DNA of 64,000 nt from Beijerinckiaceae bacterium. GTDB taxonomy: Bacteria > Pseudomonadota > Alphaproteobacteria > Rhizobiales > Beijerinckiaceae. The notes below the pieces were generated by a model. That model was not told the origin of the DNA, searched no databases, and saw only the letters and a program-made list of their open reading frames with translations. The stretch lies in the NCBI GenBank assembly GCA_019753285.1, contig JAIELD010000029.1:62001-126000 (forward strand), in the 5' to 3' direction. Position numbers and translations under genes: made by a program. Shown here piece by piece: positions 46,835 through 55,924 of this stretch; the first letter of the stretch is position 1, and every line of letters starts with the position of its first letter.

Positions 46835-48049
46835 ATGCAAAAAATCAAGGTAGCAAATCCGGTCGTCGATCTCGATGGCGATGAAATGACCCGGATTATC
46901 TGGCAGTTGATCAAAGACAAGCTGATCCTCCCCTACCTCGATATGGACATTCAGTATTACGATCTCAGCGTCGAGCATCGCGACGCCACCAATGACAAGG
47001 TGACCGTGGACGCGGCGGAGGCGATCAAGAAATGCGGCGTCGGCATCAAATGCGCCACGATCACGCCGGATGAGCAGCGCGTCGAGGAATTCAAGCTGAA
47101 GGAAATGTGGAAGAGCCCGAACGGCACCATCCGCAACATTCTTGGCGGTGTGATCTTCCGCGAGCCGATCATCTGCAAAAACGTACCGCGCCTTGTGCCG
47201 GGCTGGACGCAGCCGATCGTCGTCGGCCGCCATGCTTTCGGCGACCAGTACCGCGCGACCGATTTCAAGGTGCCTGGCAAGGGTCGCCTCACCATGAAGT
47301 TCGAGGGCGAGGACGGCACGGTCATCGAGCGCGAGGTCTTCAAATTCCCAAGCGCAGGCATCGCGCTCGCCATGTACAATCTTGACGATTCGATCCGCGA
47401 CTTCGCCCGCGCTTCGCTGAACTACGGCCTCAACCGCAAATTTCCGGTCTATCTCTCGACGAAGAACACGATCCTGAAAGCCTATGACGGCCGCTTCAAG
47501 GATATCTTCGAGGAGGTCTATCAGAACGAGTTCAAGGCGAAGTTCGTCGCAGCCGGCATCACCTATGAGCACCGTCTGATCGACGACATGGTCGCCTCTG
47601 CCCTCAAATGGTCTGGCGGCTATGTCTGGGCCTGCAAGAACTATGATGGCGACGTACAGTCCGACACCGTGGCCCAGGGCTTCGGCTCGCTCGGCCTGAT
47701 GACCTCCGTGCTGCTCACGCCGGACGGCAAGACCCTCGAGTCAGAGGCGGCTCACGGCACGGTGACGCGACATTATCGCGAGCACCAGAAGGGCAAGGAG
47801 ACCTCGACCAACTCCATCGCCTCGATCTTCGCCTGGACGCGCGGCCTCCTGCATCGCGCCAAGCTCGACGGCAATGACGATCTCCACAAATTCGCGCTGA
47901 CGATGGAGAAGGTCTGCGTCGATACGGTCGAATCAGGCTTCATGACGAAGGACCTTGCTCTGCTCGTCGGGGCCGACCAGAAGTGGCTCTCGACCACCGG
48001 CTTCCTCGACAAGATCGACGAGAACCTCAAAAAGGCGATGGCGGCCTGA
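46835..48049 (+). CDS. icd: Isocitrate dehydrogenase (NADP+)
   Basis: The 404-residue enzyme oxidises isocitrate to 2-oxoglutarate in the TCA cycle. It is the homodimeric, eukaryote-like class: [16 protein letters not shown] at the N-terminus, [12 protein letters not shown] for isocitrate, and [21 protein letters not shown]-type metal segment (here [15 protein letters not shown]) and the NADP site [20 protein letters not shown] at 46835 fits the family. The gene is divergent from trmJ. Confidence 0.96.
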   Translation: MQKIKVANPVVDLDGDEMTRIIWQLIKDKLILPYLDMDIQYYDLSVEHRDATNDKVTVDAAEAIKKCGVGIKCATITPDEQRVEEFKLKEMWKSPNGTIRNILGGVIFREPIICKNVPRLVPGWTQPIVVGRHAFGDQYRATDFKVPGKGRLTMKFEGEDGTVIEREVFKFPSAGIALAMYNLDDSIRDFARASLNYGLNRKFPVYLSTKNTILKAYDGRFKDIFEEVYQNEFKAKFVAAGITYEHRLIDDMVASALKWSGGYVWACKNYDGDVQSDTVAQGFGSLGLMTSVLLTPDGKTLESEAAHGTVTRHYREHQKGKETSTNSIASIFAWTRGLLHRAKLDGNDDLHKFALTMEKVCVDTVESGFMTKDLALLVGADQKWLSTTGFLDKIDENLKKAMAA

Positions 48050-48071
48050 GCCGCTAGCCTGCGATCGAGGG

Positions 48072-50717
48072 TCAGGCGGCCGCCATCGCGCTCGCGATCG
48101 CCTCGATCGCCTCTTCGGCGCGGGAGCCGTCAGGCGCGCCGGCTTGCGCCAAGTCCGGCCGTCCGCCGCCCTTGCCACCCATGATGGCGGCGGCCTTGCG
48201 CACGAGATCGGATGCGTTGTTTAGCGAGAGGCGATCCGGCGACACGGCGACGACAATACCCGCCTTGCCTTCGTCATCCACGCCGATGATCGCAACGACG
48301 CCCGACCCGAGCTTTTGCCGCGCCTCGACCGCGAGGTCTTTCAAATCGCTCGCCGCCACCCCTGAGACGACGCGAGTGAAGAGCTTGGTGCCGCCGATGT
48401 CGCGCGCCTCGGTGCCCGCACCGCCGCCACCGCCCATTGCGAGCTTCTTGCGGGCCGTCGTCAATTCACGCTCGAACTTGCGCCGCTCCTCGATGATGGC
48501 GTTGAGCTTTTCGCTGGCAGCGACAGGCGGAACCTTCAAGAGGCCCGACAATTCGCGCAGCCTGCGGCTTTCCTCCGCGAGGTAATGCCGCGCGACATCG
48601 CCCGTGATCGCTTCGACACGCCGCACGCCCGAGGCGATCGCGCCCTCCGAAACAATGGTGATGAGGCCGATATCGCCAGTGCGCCGCGCATGCGTGCCAC
48701 CGCAAAGCTCGACGGACCAGGCCTTGTCGCCATCCGTCTCGCCCATAGAGACGACGCGGACCTCGTCGCCGTATTTTTCACCGAAAAGCGCACGCGCGCC
48801 GGATTTGATCGCGTCCTCGACCCCCATCAGGCTGGTGACGACCGGCGCGTTCTGCAGCACGACGCCGTTGGCGAGGTCCTCGATCCGCGCCAACTCCTCG
48901 TCGGAAATTGGCTTTTGATGACTGAAATCGAAACGCAGCCGCGAATTGTCGACCGAGGAGCCCTTCTGCGCGACATGGTCGCCGAGCACCAGCCGCAGCG
49001 CCTCATGCAGGATGTGCGTCGCCGAATGATTGGCGCGGATCGCCTTCCGGCGCGCCACATCGACCTGAAGCTGAAGCGCCTGGCCCTTTTGCAGCGTGCC
49101 CTCCTCGACCTTGCCCACATGGACAAACACATCTCCGAGCTTCTTCAGCGTATCCGTCACGCGGAAGCGCACGCCGTCGCCGATGAGGAGGCCCGTGTCG
49201 CCGACCTGGCCGCCGGACTCGCCGTAAAACGGCGTCTGGTTGAGCACGACGAAGCCGTCCACTCCCACCGGGATCGCATCGACCTCCGCGCTGCCGCTGA
49301 CGAGCGCCGTGACGACGCCTTCCGCCGCTTCCGTCTCGTAGCCAAGGAAGTCAGTCGCACCGACCTGCTCGCGGATTGCGAACCACACGGTTTCAGTCGC
49401 GGCTTCGCCGGAGCCTGCCCAGGCCTTGCGCGCATCCGCCTTCTGCTTCGCCATGGCAGCGTTGAAGCCGTCGAGATCGACGCTCATGCCCTTTCCGCGC
49501 AGTGCGTCCTGGGTCAGGTCGAGTGGAAAGCCGAACGTGTCATAGAGCTTGAATGCCGTCTCGCCCTTGAGGACGCCGCCCTTCGGCAGCGATGCGGTCT
49601 CATCTTCGAGCAGCGAGAGGCCGCGCTCCAGGGTCTTGCGGAAACGCGTCTCCTCGAGCTGCAGGGTCTCGACGATCAGGCTCTCGGCGCGGATCAGCTC
49701 GGGATAGGCCTGGCCCATTTCGCGTGTGAGCGCCGGCACGAGCCGCCACATCAGAGGCTCGCGCGCGCCGAGCAGCTCGGCATGCCGCATTGCGCGCCGC
49801 ATGATACGCCGGAGCACGTAACCACGCCCTTCATTGGACGGGAGAACGCCGTCCGCGATGAGGAAACTGACGGCTCTGAGATGGTCCGCGATCACCCTGT
49901 GGCTGGCGGCCTGCGGCCCCCTGGGATCGACGCCCGTCGCGTGAGCGACCGCGTGGATCAGCGCCTGCATCATGTCGGTGTCGTAATTGCTCGTCACCCC
50001 CTGCAGGATGGCGGCAATGCGCTCCAGCCCCATGCCGGTGTCGATCGACGGCTTCGGCAGCCCCTCGCGCACGCCCCCCGGCATCTGCTCGAACTGCATG
50101 AAGACGAGATTCCAGAATTCGAGGAACCGGTCGCCATCCTCATCCGCGCTGCCCGGCGGCCCGCCGAATACAGCTTCGCCCTGATCATAGAAGATCTCCG
50201 AGCACGGTCCGCACGGGCCTGTGTCGCCCATTTGCCAGAAGTTATCCGAGGTCGCGATGCGGATGATGCGGCTGTCAGCGAAGCCAGCGATCTTACGCCA
50301 GAGGGAGGCCGCCTCCTCATCCTCATGGTAAACGGTGACGAGAAGCCGGCTCTGGTCGAGTCCGTACTCCTTCGTGATCAGCTTCCAGGCAAGTTCGATC
50401 GCCCGTTCCTTGAAATAGTCGCCGAACGAGAAATTGCCGAGCATCTCAAAAAACGTGTGGTGGCGCGCGGTATAGCCGACATTGTCAAGATCATTGTGCT
50501 TGCCGCCGGCCCGCACGACCTTCTGCGCGGTTGCAGCACGCAGATAATCACGCTTCTCGACGCCGGTGAACACGTTCTTGAACTGGTTCATGCCGGCGTT
50601 GGTGAACATCAACGTCGGATCGTTGCGCGGAACGAGCGGGCTCGATGCGACCACCTTGTGGTCGTTGGCAGCAAAATAATCGAGAAAGGTGGACCTGATT
50701 TCGTTGACGCCGCTCAT
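48072..50717 (-). CDS. alaS: Alanine--tRNA ligase
   Basis: The 881-residue protein is a complete alanyl-tRNA synthetase: class II catalytic core at the N-terminus ([29 protein letters not shown]), the editing domain with zinc-binding [13 protein letters not shown] and [15 protein letters not shown], and the C-terminal coiled coil and DHHA1 domain with [10 protein letters not shown] and the last segment [15 protein letters not shown]. Cytosolic and essential. It lies 165 bp behind recA in the same direction, with recA's terminator between. Confidence 0.96.
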   Translation of the reverse strand: MSGVNEIRSTFLDYFAANDHKVVASSPLVPRNDPTLMFTNAGMNQFKNVFTGVEKRDYLRAATAQKVVRAGGKHNDLDNVGYTARHHTFFEMLGNFSFGDYFKERAIELAWKLITKEYGLDQSRLLVTVYHEDEEAASLWRKIAGFADSRIIRIATSDNFWQMGDTGPCGPCSEIFYDQGEAVFGGPPGSADEDGDRFLEFWNLVFMQFEQMPGGVREGLPKPSIDTGMGLERIAAILQGVTSNYDTDMMQALIHAVAHATGVDPRGPQAASHRVIADHLRAVSFLIADGVLPSNEGRGYVLRRIMRRAMRHAELLGAREPLMWRLVPALTREMGQAYPELIRAESLIVETLQLEETRFRKTLERGLSLLEDETASLPKGGVLKGETAFKLYDTFGFPLDLTQDALRGKGMSVDLDGFNAAMAKQKADARKAWAGSGEAATETVWFAIREQVGATDFLGYETEAAEGVVTALVSGSAEVDAIPVGVDGFVVLNQTPFYGESGGQVGDTGLLIGDGVRFRVTDTLKKLGDVFVHVGKVEEGTLQKGQALQLQVDVARRKAIRANHSATHILHEALRLVLGDHVAQKGSSVDNSRLRFDFSHQKPISDEELARIEDLANGVVLQNAPVVTSLMGVEDAIKSGARALFGEKYGDEVRVVSMGETDGDKAWSVELCGGTHARRTGDIGLITIVSEGAIASGVRRVEAITGDVARHYLAEESRRLRELSGLLKVPPVAASEKLNAIIEERRKFERELTTARKKLAMGGGGGAGTEARDIGGTKLFTRVVSGVAASDLKDLAVEARQKLGSGVVAIIGVDDEGKAGIVVAVSPDRLSLNNASDLVRKAAAIMGGKGGGRPDLAQAGAPDGSRAEEAIEAIASAMAAA

Positions 50718-50780
50718 GTGACTGACTGATCCGGTGTTTCAAATTCTGATGACGCGCGCCCGGGCTTTCGGGCAAAAGAA

Positions 50781-50803
50781 AGGCCGGAGTTGAACTCCGG
50801 CCT
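50781..50803 (-). terminator. Intrinsic terminator of recA
   Basis: AGGCCGGAGTT (50781-50791) and AACTCCGGCCT (50793-50803) form a perfect palindrome around one base. On the minus strand TTTCTTTT follows, so it ends the recA transcript before alaS. Confidence 0.88.
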
Positions 50804-50882
50804 GATCTTTAGTTGCGGTTTTTGCGCATGTCCATCGGCTCGCCATCCCATCTGCGCAAGAGGCGCGGCGGGACGTCCGGCA

Positions 50883-51980
50883 TCAGTCGTTCGGCTCGTC
50901 GCCATCATCCTCGCCCGGCTCGGGCGAGACCTGCTCGAGAATCTTGTCGGCGAGCAGACCGGCATTCTGGCGGATCGACTGTTCGATCTTCGCCGCGACG
51001 TCGGGGTTGTTCTTGAGGAACATCTTCGCGTTCTCGCGGCCCTGGCCAAGACGCTCGCTGTTGCAGGAAAACCAAGCGCCAGATTTCTCGACGATGCCAG
51101 CCTTGACGCCGAGATCGACCAGTTCGCCCATCTTCGAGACGCCTTCGCCGTACATGATGTCGAACTCGACCTGCTTGAAGGGCGGGGCCACCTTGTTCTT
51201 CACGACCTTGACGCGCGTTGTGTTGCCGACCACCTCCTCGCGCTCCTTGATCGCGCCGATGCGGCGGATGTCGAGACGTACGGAGGCATAGAACTTGAGC
51301 GCGTTGCCGCCTGTCGTCGTCTCGGGCGAACCGTACATCACGCCGATCTTCATGCGGATCTGGTTGATGAAGATCACCATCGTCTTCGACTTCGAAATCG
51401 AGCCGGTCAGCTTGCGTAACGCCTGGCTCATCAGGCGCGCCTGGAGGCCCGGCTGCACGTCGCCCATCTCGCCCTCGATCTCGGCCTTCGGCGTCAGCGC
51501 GGCGACGGAATCGACCACGACGACATCGACAGCCCCGGAGCGAACGAGCGTGTCGCAGATTTCGAGCGCCTGCTCACCGGTATCAGGCTGGGAGACCAGC
51601 AGATCCTGCAGGTTCACCCCGAGTTTTCTCGCATAAATCGTGTCGAGCGCATGCTCGGCGTCGATGAAAGCGCAGATGCCGCCTTTCTTCTGCGCCTCGG
51701 CGACAGTGTGCAGGGCAAGCGTCGTCTTGCCGGATGATTCAGGACCGTAGATCTCGATGACGCGGCCCTTGGGGAGACCGCCGATGCCGAGCGCGATGTC
51801 GAGCCCGAGCGAGCCAGTGGGAATGGCTTCCACCTCGATCGGCTTCTGGTTGGCGCCAAGCCGCATGATCGAGCCCTTGCCGAAGGCGCGCTCGATCTGG
51901 CTCAGGGCTGCGTCCAGAGCTTTGGTCTTGTCCATGGATGAACCTTGTCCTTCGACGAGTCGGAGAGAGGCCTGAGACAT
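50883..51980 (-). CDS. recA: DNA recombinase RecA
   Basis: The 365-residue protein drives homologous recombination and SOS induction. Walker [30 protein letters not shown], the L2/DNA-binding segments ([30 protein letters not shown] region) and the acidic C-terminal tail [12 protein letters not shown] are all present. The ATG at 51980 ([11 protein letters not shown]) is the standard alphaproteobacterial start. A LexA box lies about 52 bases upstream, so it is damage-induced. It filaments on single-stranded DNA in the cytosol. Confidence 0.97.
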   Translation of the reverse strand: MSQASLRLVEGQGSSMDKTKALDAALSQIERAFGKGSIMRLGANQKPIEVEAIPTGSLGLDIALGIGGLPKGRVIEIYGPESSGKTTLALHTVAEAQKKGGICAFIDAEHALDTIYARKLGVNLQDLLVSQPDTGEQALEICDTLVRSGAVDVVVVDSVAALTPKAEIEGEMGDVQPGLQARLMSQALRKLTGSISKSKTMVIFINQIRMKIGVMYGSPETTTGGNALKFYASVRLDIRRIGAIKEREEVVGNTTRVKVVKNKVAPPFKQVEFDIMYGEGVSKMGELVDLGVKAGIVEKSGAWFSCNSERLGQGRENAKMFLKNNPDVAAKIEQSIRQNAGLLADKILEQVSPEPGEDDGDEPND

Positions 51981-52031
51981 CGTGTGATTCCTTATGGCAG
52001 CGGCTTGGGAAAGCATCAATGACATTTACAT

Positions 52032-52046
52032 GTTCATATTTTGTTC
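52032..52046. promoter_or_regulatory. LexA (SOS) box upstream of recA
   Basis: GTTC (52032-52035), 7 bases, GTTC (52043-52046): the exact direct-repeat LexA box of alphaproteobacteria. It is 52 bases upstream of the recA start codon, the expected promoter position. Confidence 0.88.
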
Positions 52047-52224
52047 CCAATGTAAAGTTCTGCTTTCGTTCTTTTTGGGGTATAGTGATGGGTCAAAAGA
52101 TGCACCACCTTTGACCCGACGCTGCCACTTGATACGATCCGATGAAGTCCACGCAATGCCACTAAATTTTATCGAAGCGACCGATAATCAACGACATTCG
52201 TGCTGATTATAAACAGCAAGGCGG

Positions 52225-52635
52225 TTAGGCTTTTCTTCCTCGAAGATATCGCTCTATTAGTTCGGCGTGCTTGTCGAGACGACGCTTTCTCAATTCAGCG
52301 ATAAATACAAACCACGGAGGAATGTTAGATTTGTAGGAGCCCGGACCAGTATACATTCCTCCCCCGGGACCCGTGTACAAACCCCCTGCCGGACCGGTGT
52401 AAAGCCCTCCCCCAGGTCCCGTGTACAAACCCCCTCCAGGACCGGTGTAAAGCCCTCCCCCAGGTCCCGTGTACAAACCCCCTCCAGGACCGGTGTAAAG
52501 CCCTCCCCCGGGTCCCGTGTACAAACCCCCTCCAGGACCGCTATATGCGCCCCCGCCCGGCCCAGTGTATAAGCCGCCGCCCGGACCAGTGTAGGCACCA
52601 CCTCCGGGACCCGTGTAAAGATTTCGAGGCCACAT
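52225..52635 (-). CDS. Protein of YTGPGGG repeats with a conserved C-terminal tail
   Basis: The 136-residue product (MWPRNLYTGPGGGAYTG at the start) consists of about 12 copies of the 8-residue unit L/A/M-YTGPGGG, followed by a 35-residue tail SNIPPWFVFIAELRKRRLDK and more. The tail is amphipathic and looks helical. I recall small bacterial proteins of this type with the same SNIPPW tail, but no known function. AGGAGG sits 4 bases before the ATG, so it is a real gene. The DNA repeats of 48 bp are nearly perfect, suggesting recent expansion or active homogenisation. No signal peptide is seen. Confidence 0.75.
   Translation of the reverse strand: MWPRNLYTGPGGGAYTGPGGGLYTGPGGGAYSGPGGGLYTGPGGGLYTGPGGGLYTGPGGGLYTGPGGGLYTGPGGGLYTGPAGGLYTGPGGGMYTGPGSYKSNIPPWFVFIAELRKRRLDKHAELIERYLRGRKA
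52350..52619. repeat. 24/48-bp coding tandem repeats
   Basis: Repeats of 24 bp encode the YTGPGGG units. At a higher level, the 48-bp unit starting AAAGCCCTCCCCCAGG at 52401 recurs without change at 52449 and with one mismatch at 52497. Copy number could vary between strains. Confidence 0.9.
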
Positions 52636-52694
52636 ACTCCCTCCTAAACACACGCAAAGGTGTGCAGCCGATAACTCGCTTCGACGAAATTTTT

Positions 52695-53345
52695 TTATAA
52701 GTCGGTGATTAGCTCAAATACTACTTGTTCAGCTGCAGAAGAGACCATCTCATAGCTCAACGGCCAGTTTTCACCGTCAACGGCTCCAGCTGCGACCGCT
52801 TCATGCGGCCGTAAGCGGACTTTACCTATATCGCCCTCAACTATCTTGACGTGCTCGGCACTAGCGTATTTGGCAAGGAGCAAAACAATATCACGTTGCC
52901 ATTCGACATCATCCGGACGCTCAGGCCAGCTATCAATCAGCAATAAATTGTATCCATAGGTGTTTAAAACTGAAGTTATGAAAGTAGCGCAGGTCAGTCC
53001 CTTCCCGATCTCTAACGGCGATATGAGCTCACCGGAATGAGCGTCAAAACAACAGCCGCTCGCATCAAACCCATAAGGAATCAAAGACCCCGCATTTCCA
53101 ATTCGAGACAGAAGACCAGAAAGTACGAGACTGTTATCCTCGTCTAAGCCAATTTGAACCCACCTGTAAGATGGCCCAGGAATATCATCGTTCAATCTAT
53201 AATGAAATGCGAGATGAACTGCTCTAGTCGCATTGTTCTGCGTGTAAAGAAATCCTGAATGAAAACCATAGGGAGTCGCGGTGATGAAAAGCCCAGCATT
53301 TTTTACATCGGAGCAGGCACGGTCATGCGGTTCTAGAATACACAT
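52695..53345 (-). CDS. Unknown protein, possible permuted papain-like hydrolase
   Basis: I do not recognise this 216-residue protein. Its sequence contains RAVHLAFHYRL early (about residues 41-51) and GKGLTCATFITSVLNTYG in the middle (about 113-131). A histidine followed later by a GxxCxxF cysteine is the order in circularly permuted NlpC/P60-type (YiiX/LRAT-like) enzymes, so such a fold is possible. ATG at 53345 overlaps the previous stop (TAATG), so it is translated with the upstream gene. GC content is lower than in the chromosome at left. Confidence 0.55.
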   Translation of the reverse strand: MCILEPHDRACSDVKNAGLFITATPYGFHSGFLYTQNNATRAVHLAFHYRLNDDIPGPSYRWVQIGLDEDNSLVLSGLLSRIGNAGSLIPYGFDASGCCFDAHSGELISPLEIGKGLTCATFITSVLNTYGYNLLLIDSWPERPDDVEWQRDIVLLLAKYASAEHVKIVEGDIGKVRLRPHEAVAAGAVDGENWPLSYEMVSSAAEQVVFELITDL

Positions 53346-53923
53346 TAAGCAGTCAGACCTCTTAGAAGGCGATCGGCATCCAAGCCAAGCTCGATAAAAC
53401 GACAATTAATTTTTTCGATATACGATGACCAATTGGATATCTTACTCCTTACGGGGTAAGAAGCTCGGGCAAGAGCTAAAAGCATATGTCGGCCTGCATT
53501 GCCCACGTCGACAGCTGCAATCGCTCGCCCAAGCAGATCGAACTCCCGAGCAGCTATCAGCTTGTTTACGCTATCAATCGTCGAAGTGACCACCTCTGTT
53601 GCGGATTGGGCATCAGCAGTGATTGAGTTGAAAATCCACGAAACATCTATGCTTAACGTATTTACTGCACCGAAATCGGTTTTTTCTAGCGAAAACGAAG
53701 AATGATTTGTGCCTATTATTTTAATTCTCTCTTCGCGTATAATTTTAATATATGTATTTGGTACTGATAACATCGAGATGTTACTTGTTTCCTGATCCTG
53801 CAAGACATCAGCTTTGATGCGATGGCTTTTTTGGTCCGAGCGCTTGATGTAGTTTCTCGTTGAGAAACCACCGAAAGGCCCTGCCAGCGGACTTATTGAA
53901 GTCTGAACATAAGCTAATGACAT
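53345..53923 (-). CDS. Unknown protein of the TIGR04255 gene set
   Basis: I do not recognise this 192-residue protein. It has no clear membrane segment, a serine/threonine-rich N-terminus (MSLAYVQTSISPLAGPFGGF) and a helical C-terminus ending RFIELGLDADRLLRGLTA. With the ATG at 53923 it overlaps the upstream TIGR04255-type gene by 116 bases in another frame. An ATG at 53773 would remove the overlap and leave 142 residues. Neither has a strong ribosome site, so the start is open. Confidence 0.55.
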   Translation of the reverse strand: MSLAYVQTSISPLAGPFGGFSTRNYIKRSDQKSHRIKADVLQDQETSNISMLSVPNTYIKIIREERIKIIGTNHSSFSLEKTDFGAVNTLSIDVSWIFNSITADAQSATEVVTSTIDSVNKLIAAREFDLLGRAIAAVDVGNAGRHMLLALARASYPVRSKISNWSSYIEKINCRFIELGLDADRLLRGLTA

Positions 53924-54587
53924 GATTTGTATCCTTGAGAGGCAGTTCGCAGTAAAAGTCGCTGTCAATTATGAACACTGCTTCGAAACCCGTCTCTTCG
54001 GTCTGGCCAAGACCGGAACGGATCGCTACGTGACGATCATCTCCGAGGGAAAGCAAGGTTCCGGCGGAAAGCTCATTCACATCTTCTGTCGGGACATCTG
54101 GGTCAGCCAATAGGCCTAAGGCTGAGATACGAATCAATTCGGACCATTTACAATCATGTATTCCAAGGCGCGTCCGTGAAATTACATCTACATATCGCAA
54201 ACCAACACGGGTAAAAAAGGGTGGTGAATAGACGTTTTTCAAAGCGGCTAAACCCGCGACAATATGCGGGAGGAAGTCCTCCCATCGGACGTACTTTTTT
54301 GTCGATACCGACAGAAATTCACTAGCTATAGTGATTTTATAATCTTTCTGTTCTGTTTCAAAGTCGTATACTAATCTGCGCGTAATATTATTTTCAGTAG
54401 CAGAAGGAATAATTAAGGGTACGACATCACGCGTTTCTACAAAAGGATAGTTTCTACCCATCTGCTTCTGAAATTCGACTGGTATCTGCTCATCTATCTT
54501 GAATATTCGAGGAAACTTAACTTGGAAAATTACCTCAACTAAGGGATTAGTTGAATAAATGACGCGGTCATATTTCGGAAACTGCAT
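53808..54587 (-). CDS. TIGR04255 family protein
   Basis: The 259-residue protein begins MQFPKYDRVIYSTNPLVEVI and continues with VIFQVKFPRIF, the hallmark of the sporadically distributed TIGR04255 family; the segment FFTRVGLRYVDVI in the middle also fits. Function is unknown. Members turn up patchily, frequently with small unknown partner genes and near mobile or defence genes. Here it leads a three-gene set on the minus strand. Codon use is AT-richer than the core genome. Confidence 0.78.
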   Translation of the reverse strand: MQFPKYDRVIYSTNPLVEVIFQVKFPRIFKIDEQIPVEFQKQMGRNYPFVETRDVVPLIIPSATENNITRRLVYDFETEQKDYKITIASEFLSVSTKKYVRWEDFLPHIVAGLAALKNVYSPPFFTRVGLRYVDVISRTRLGIHDCKWSELIRISALGLLADPDVPTEDVNELSAGTLLSLGDDRHVAIRSGLGQTEETGFEAVFIIDSDFYCELPLKDTNHVISLCSDFNKSAGRAFRWFLNEKLHQALGPKKPSHQS

Positions 54588-54743
54588 TTCTAATCTCTCG
54601 ATTTGTCGCTACAAAAACGCCAGCAGTCTCCTACACCAAATAGCAAAGTCGCCGTGACGAGATGCTAGGAGCGACACCTTGGCGTTCGCTGGTTCTCCTG
54701 ACATCGCTTGTTAACCCACCACCTACCCGAGCGACTTTGCGAT
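54588..54743. repeat. Intergenic region with nested inverted repeats next to cas1
   Basis: Two inverted repeats interlock here. GCAAAGTCGC (54643-54652) is matched by GCGACTTTGC (54731-54740), 10 bp perfect with 78 bp between. AACGCCA plus CTCCT (54616-54632) is matched by AGGAG plus TGGCGTT (54667-54686). GAGCGAC occurs twice in direct order (54670 and 54730 regions). The region separates the convergent-looking ends of the cas1 and TIGR04255 transcripts and may be the left end of the element. Confidence 0.6.
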
Positions 54744-55883
54744 TCATGACAATGAAATATCACTCGACGCGATTCCTGCAACGGACTTCGCCAGCGGCGG
54801 GCTGAGCCTCACCACTCCATCCGATCGCAACATGAAATCCGCCGGATGAAACGTGTTGGTTTTTATAAACTGGATGATCTCCAAGTCGACCTTTGACCGC
54901 TCAGGCTCCATGACATCAAAGATGAATGCTGACGCGCCATTGCCGCCAACATGCATAATTCCGATAGTCGGATCATATCCGTCCGCTACGGCCTGAATGC
55001 GCATTCGGCTTTCCAGCACCGCATAGGCGTAATTCAATATGGCATTGACCGGATGCGAGGCATTGCGATTGCCCGCAATGGCAAATTCGGAGGTGCGAGC
55101 TCCGATTTCTTTCCATTCGTCAGGAATGGGGCTCTTGGTCAATCCGCGCCATTTCAAGGGAATGCAACGCCAGGCCCTGAAATAGGCAGCGGCGCTATTG
55201 GCCTCGATGATCCTCAATTGCTCGATTGAATTGGGCGGATCGAGCTCCAGCGTCGAAATATCCGCATAGGCCCGGCTCATGGCCTTTTCCCAATTGGCAG
55301 AGCGCGGAATGGCCTTTTCCAAGGTGACAATGCAGCTCTCGATTTTGCGGATAATCAGAGCAATGCAGAATTCCATACGCCGCTGATGGTCATTGCGGGT
55401 TTCGAATTGCCATTGGGCTCGATAGGGATTGGCGGCATAGCCATAGCCGCTGAGAACCGACGCGACTTCGCCATTCCATTTAATTCGGGTGAGAGCGACA
55501 TTCTGCTCAGCCAGCCAACTCAGAACATCAAAGGTAATTTGCCCGCTGCCATCAAGCATGATTATTTGCGGCGGAATATCGAGGCTTCCCTTGAAGAACC
55601 GGAATTCCTCCCGCTCTTGCGGATAATGCGCGAAGCCGTTGCGAATGAGCAGCGAGCCTGCTTCGATCTTCAAAGCGACTCCGTGCCCGCATAATATCAG
55701 CGGTTCTTTTCGCCTTTGGCCTTTTGGAATGGCCCGCTCTTTCGAAGAGCGCTTTTGCCAGAATTCAGAGCGCCATGCCCAGGCGGCAATCTGAGTTTCC
55801 GCTTCGTTTCGAATTGCGACTGACGTCTGCATGCGACTAAATCCGGGCAATGGCCATCCATGATGCCGCAGAGATTCTATCAA
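54744..55883 (-). CDS. cas1: Cas1-family endonuclease/integrase (solo Cas1, casposase-like)
   Basis: The 379-residue protein is a Cas1. An N-terminal extension of about 60 residues precedes the beta domain (LILCGHGVALKIEAGSLLIR, then VLSWLAEQNVALTRIKWNG), followed by the helical catalytic domain. The metal-binding residues are E227 (IIEANSAAAYF), H311 (IGIMHVGG) and D323 (FIFDVMEPERSKVD); ASHPVNAILNYAYAVLESR is the Cas1 core helix. Cas1 cuts and joins DNA in spacer acquisition and casposon integration. No cas2, effector or array is nearby, which favours a transposase-like role with the PolB. The start is a TTG at 55883 or the ATG at 55832; both keep the catalytic parts. It follows the MerR-like gene on the minus strand by 41 bp. 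Confidence 0.85.
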   Translation of the reverse strand: MIESLRHHGWPLPGFSRMQTSVAIRNEAETQIAAWAWRSEFWQKRSSKERAIPKGQRRKEPLILCGHGVALKIEAGSLLIRNGFAHYPQEREEFRFFKGSLDIPPQIIMLDGSGQITFDVLSWLAEQNVALTRIKWNGEVASVLSGYGYAANPYRAQWQFETRNDHQRRMEFCIALIIRKIESCIVTLEKAIPRSANWEKAMSRAYADISTLELDPPNSIEQLRIIEANSAAAYFRAWRCIPLKWRGLTKSPIPDEWKEIGARTSEFAIAGNRNASHPVNAILNYAYAVLESRMRIQAVADGYDPTIGIMHVGGNGASAFIFDVMEPERSKVDLEIIQFIKTNTFHPADFMLRSDGVVRLSPPLAKSVAGIASSDISLS

Positions 55884-55924
55884 CTCATCAATGCTTTGAC
55901 GACGATATTTTTATTTGATTGCAA

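Noticed and set aside
48585-50729. A 714-codon plus-strand frame
   Set aside because: Antisense of alaS, which is complete and essential.
52350-52619. Regular 24-bp repeats that could be taken for a CRISPR array, close to a cas1 gene
   Set aside because: The units are contiguous with no spacers, keep one reading frame and encode YTGPGGG units with a good ribosome site upstream. It is a coding tandem repeat.
54744-55883. cas1 as the remnant of a type I or II CRISPR-Cas locus
   Set aside because: No cas2, effector, leader or repeat-spacer unit is visible in the surrounding 10 kb, and the neighbour is a PolB operon. A distant array outside the window cannot be excluded.
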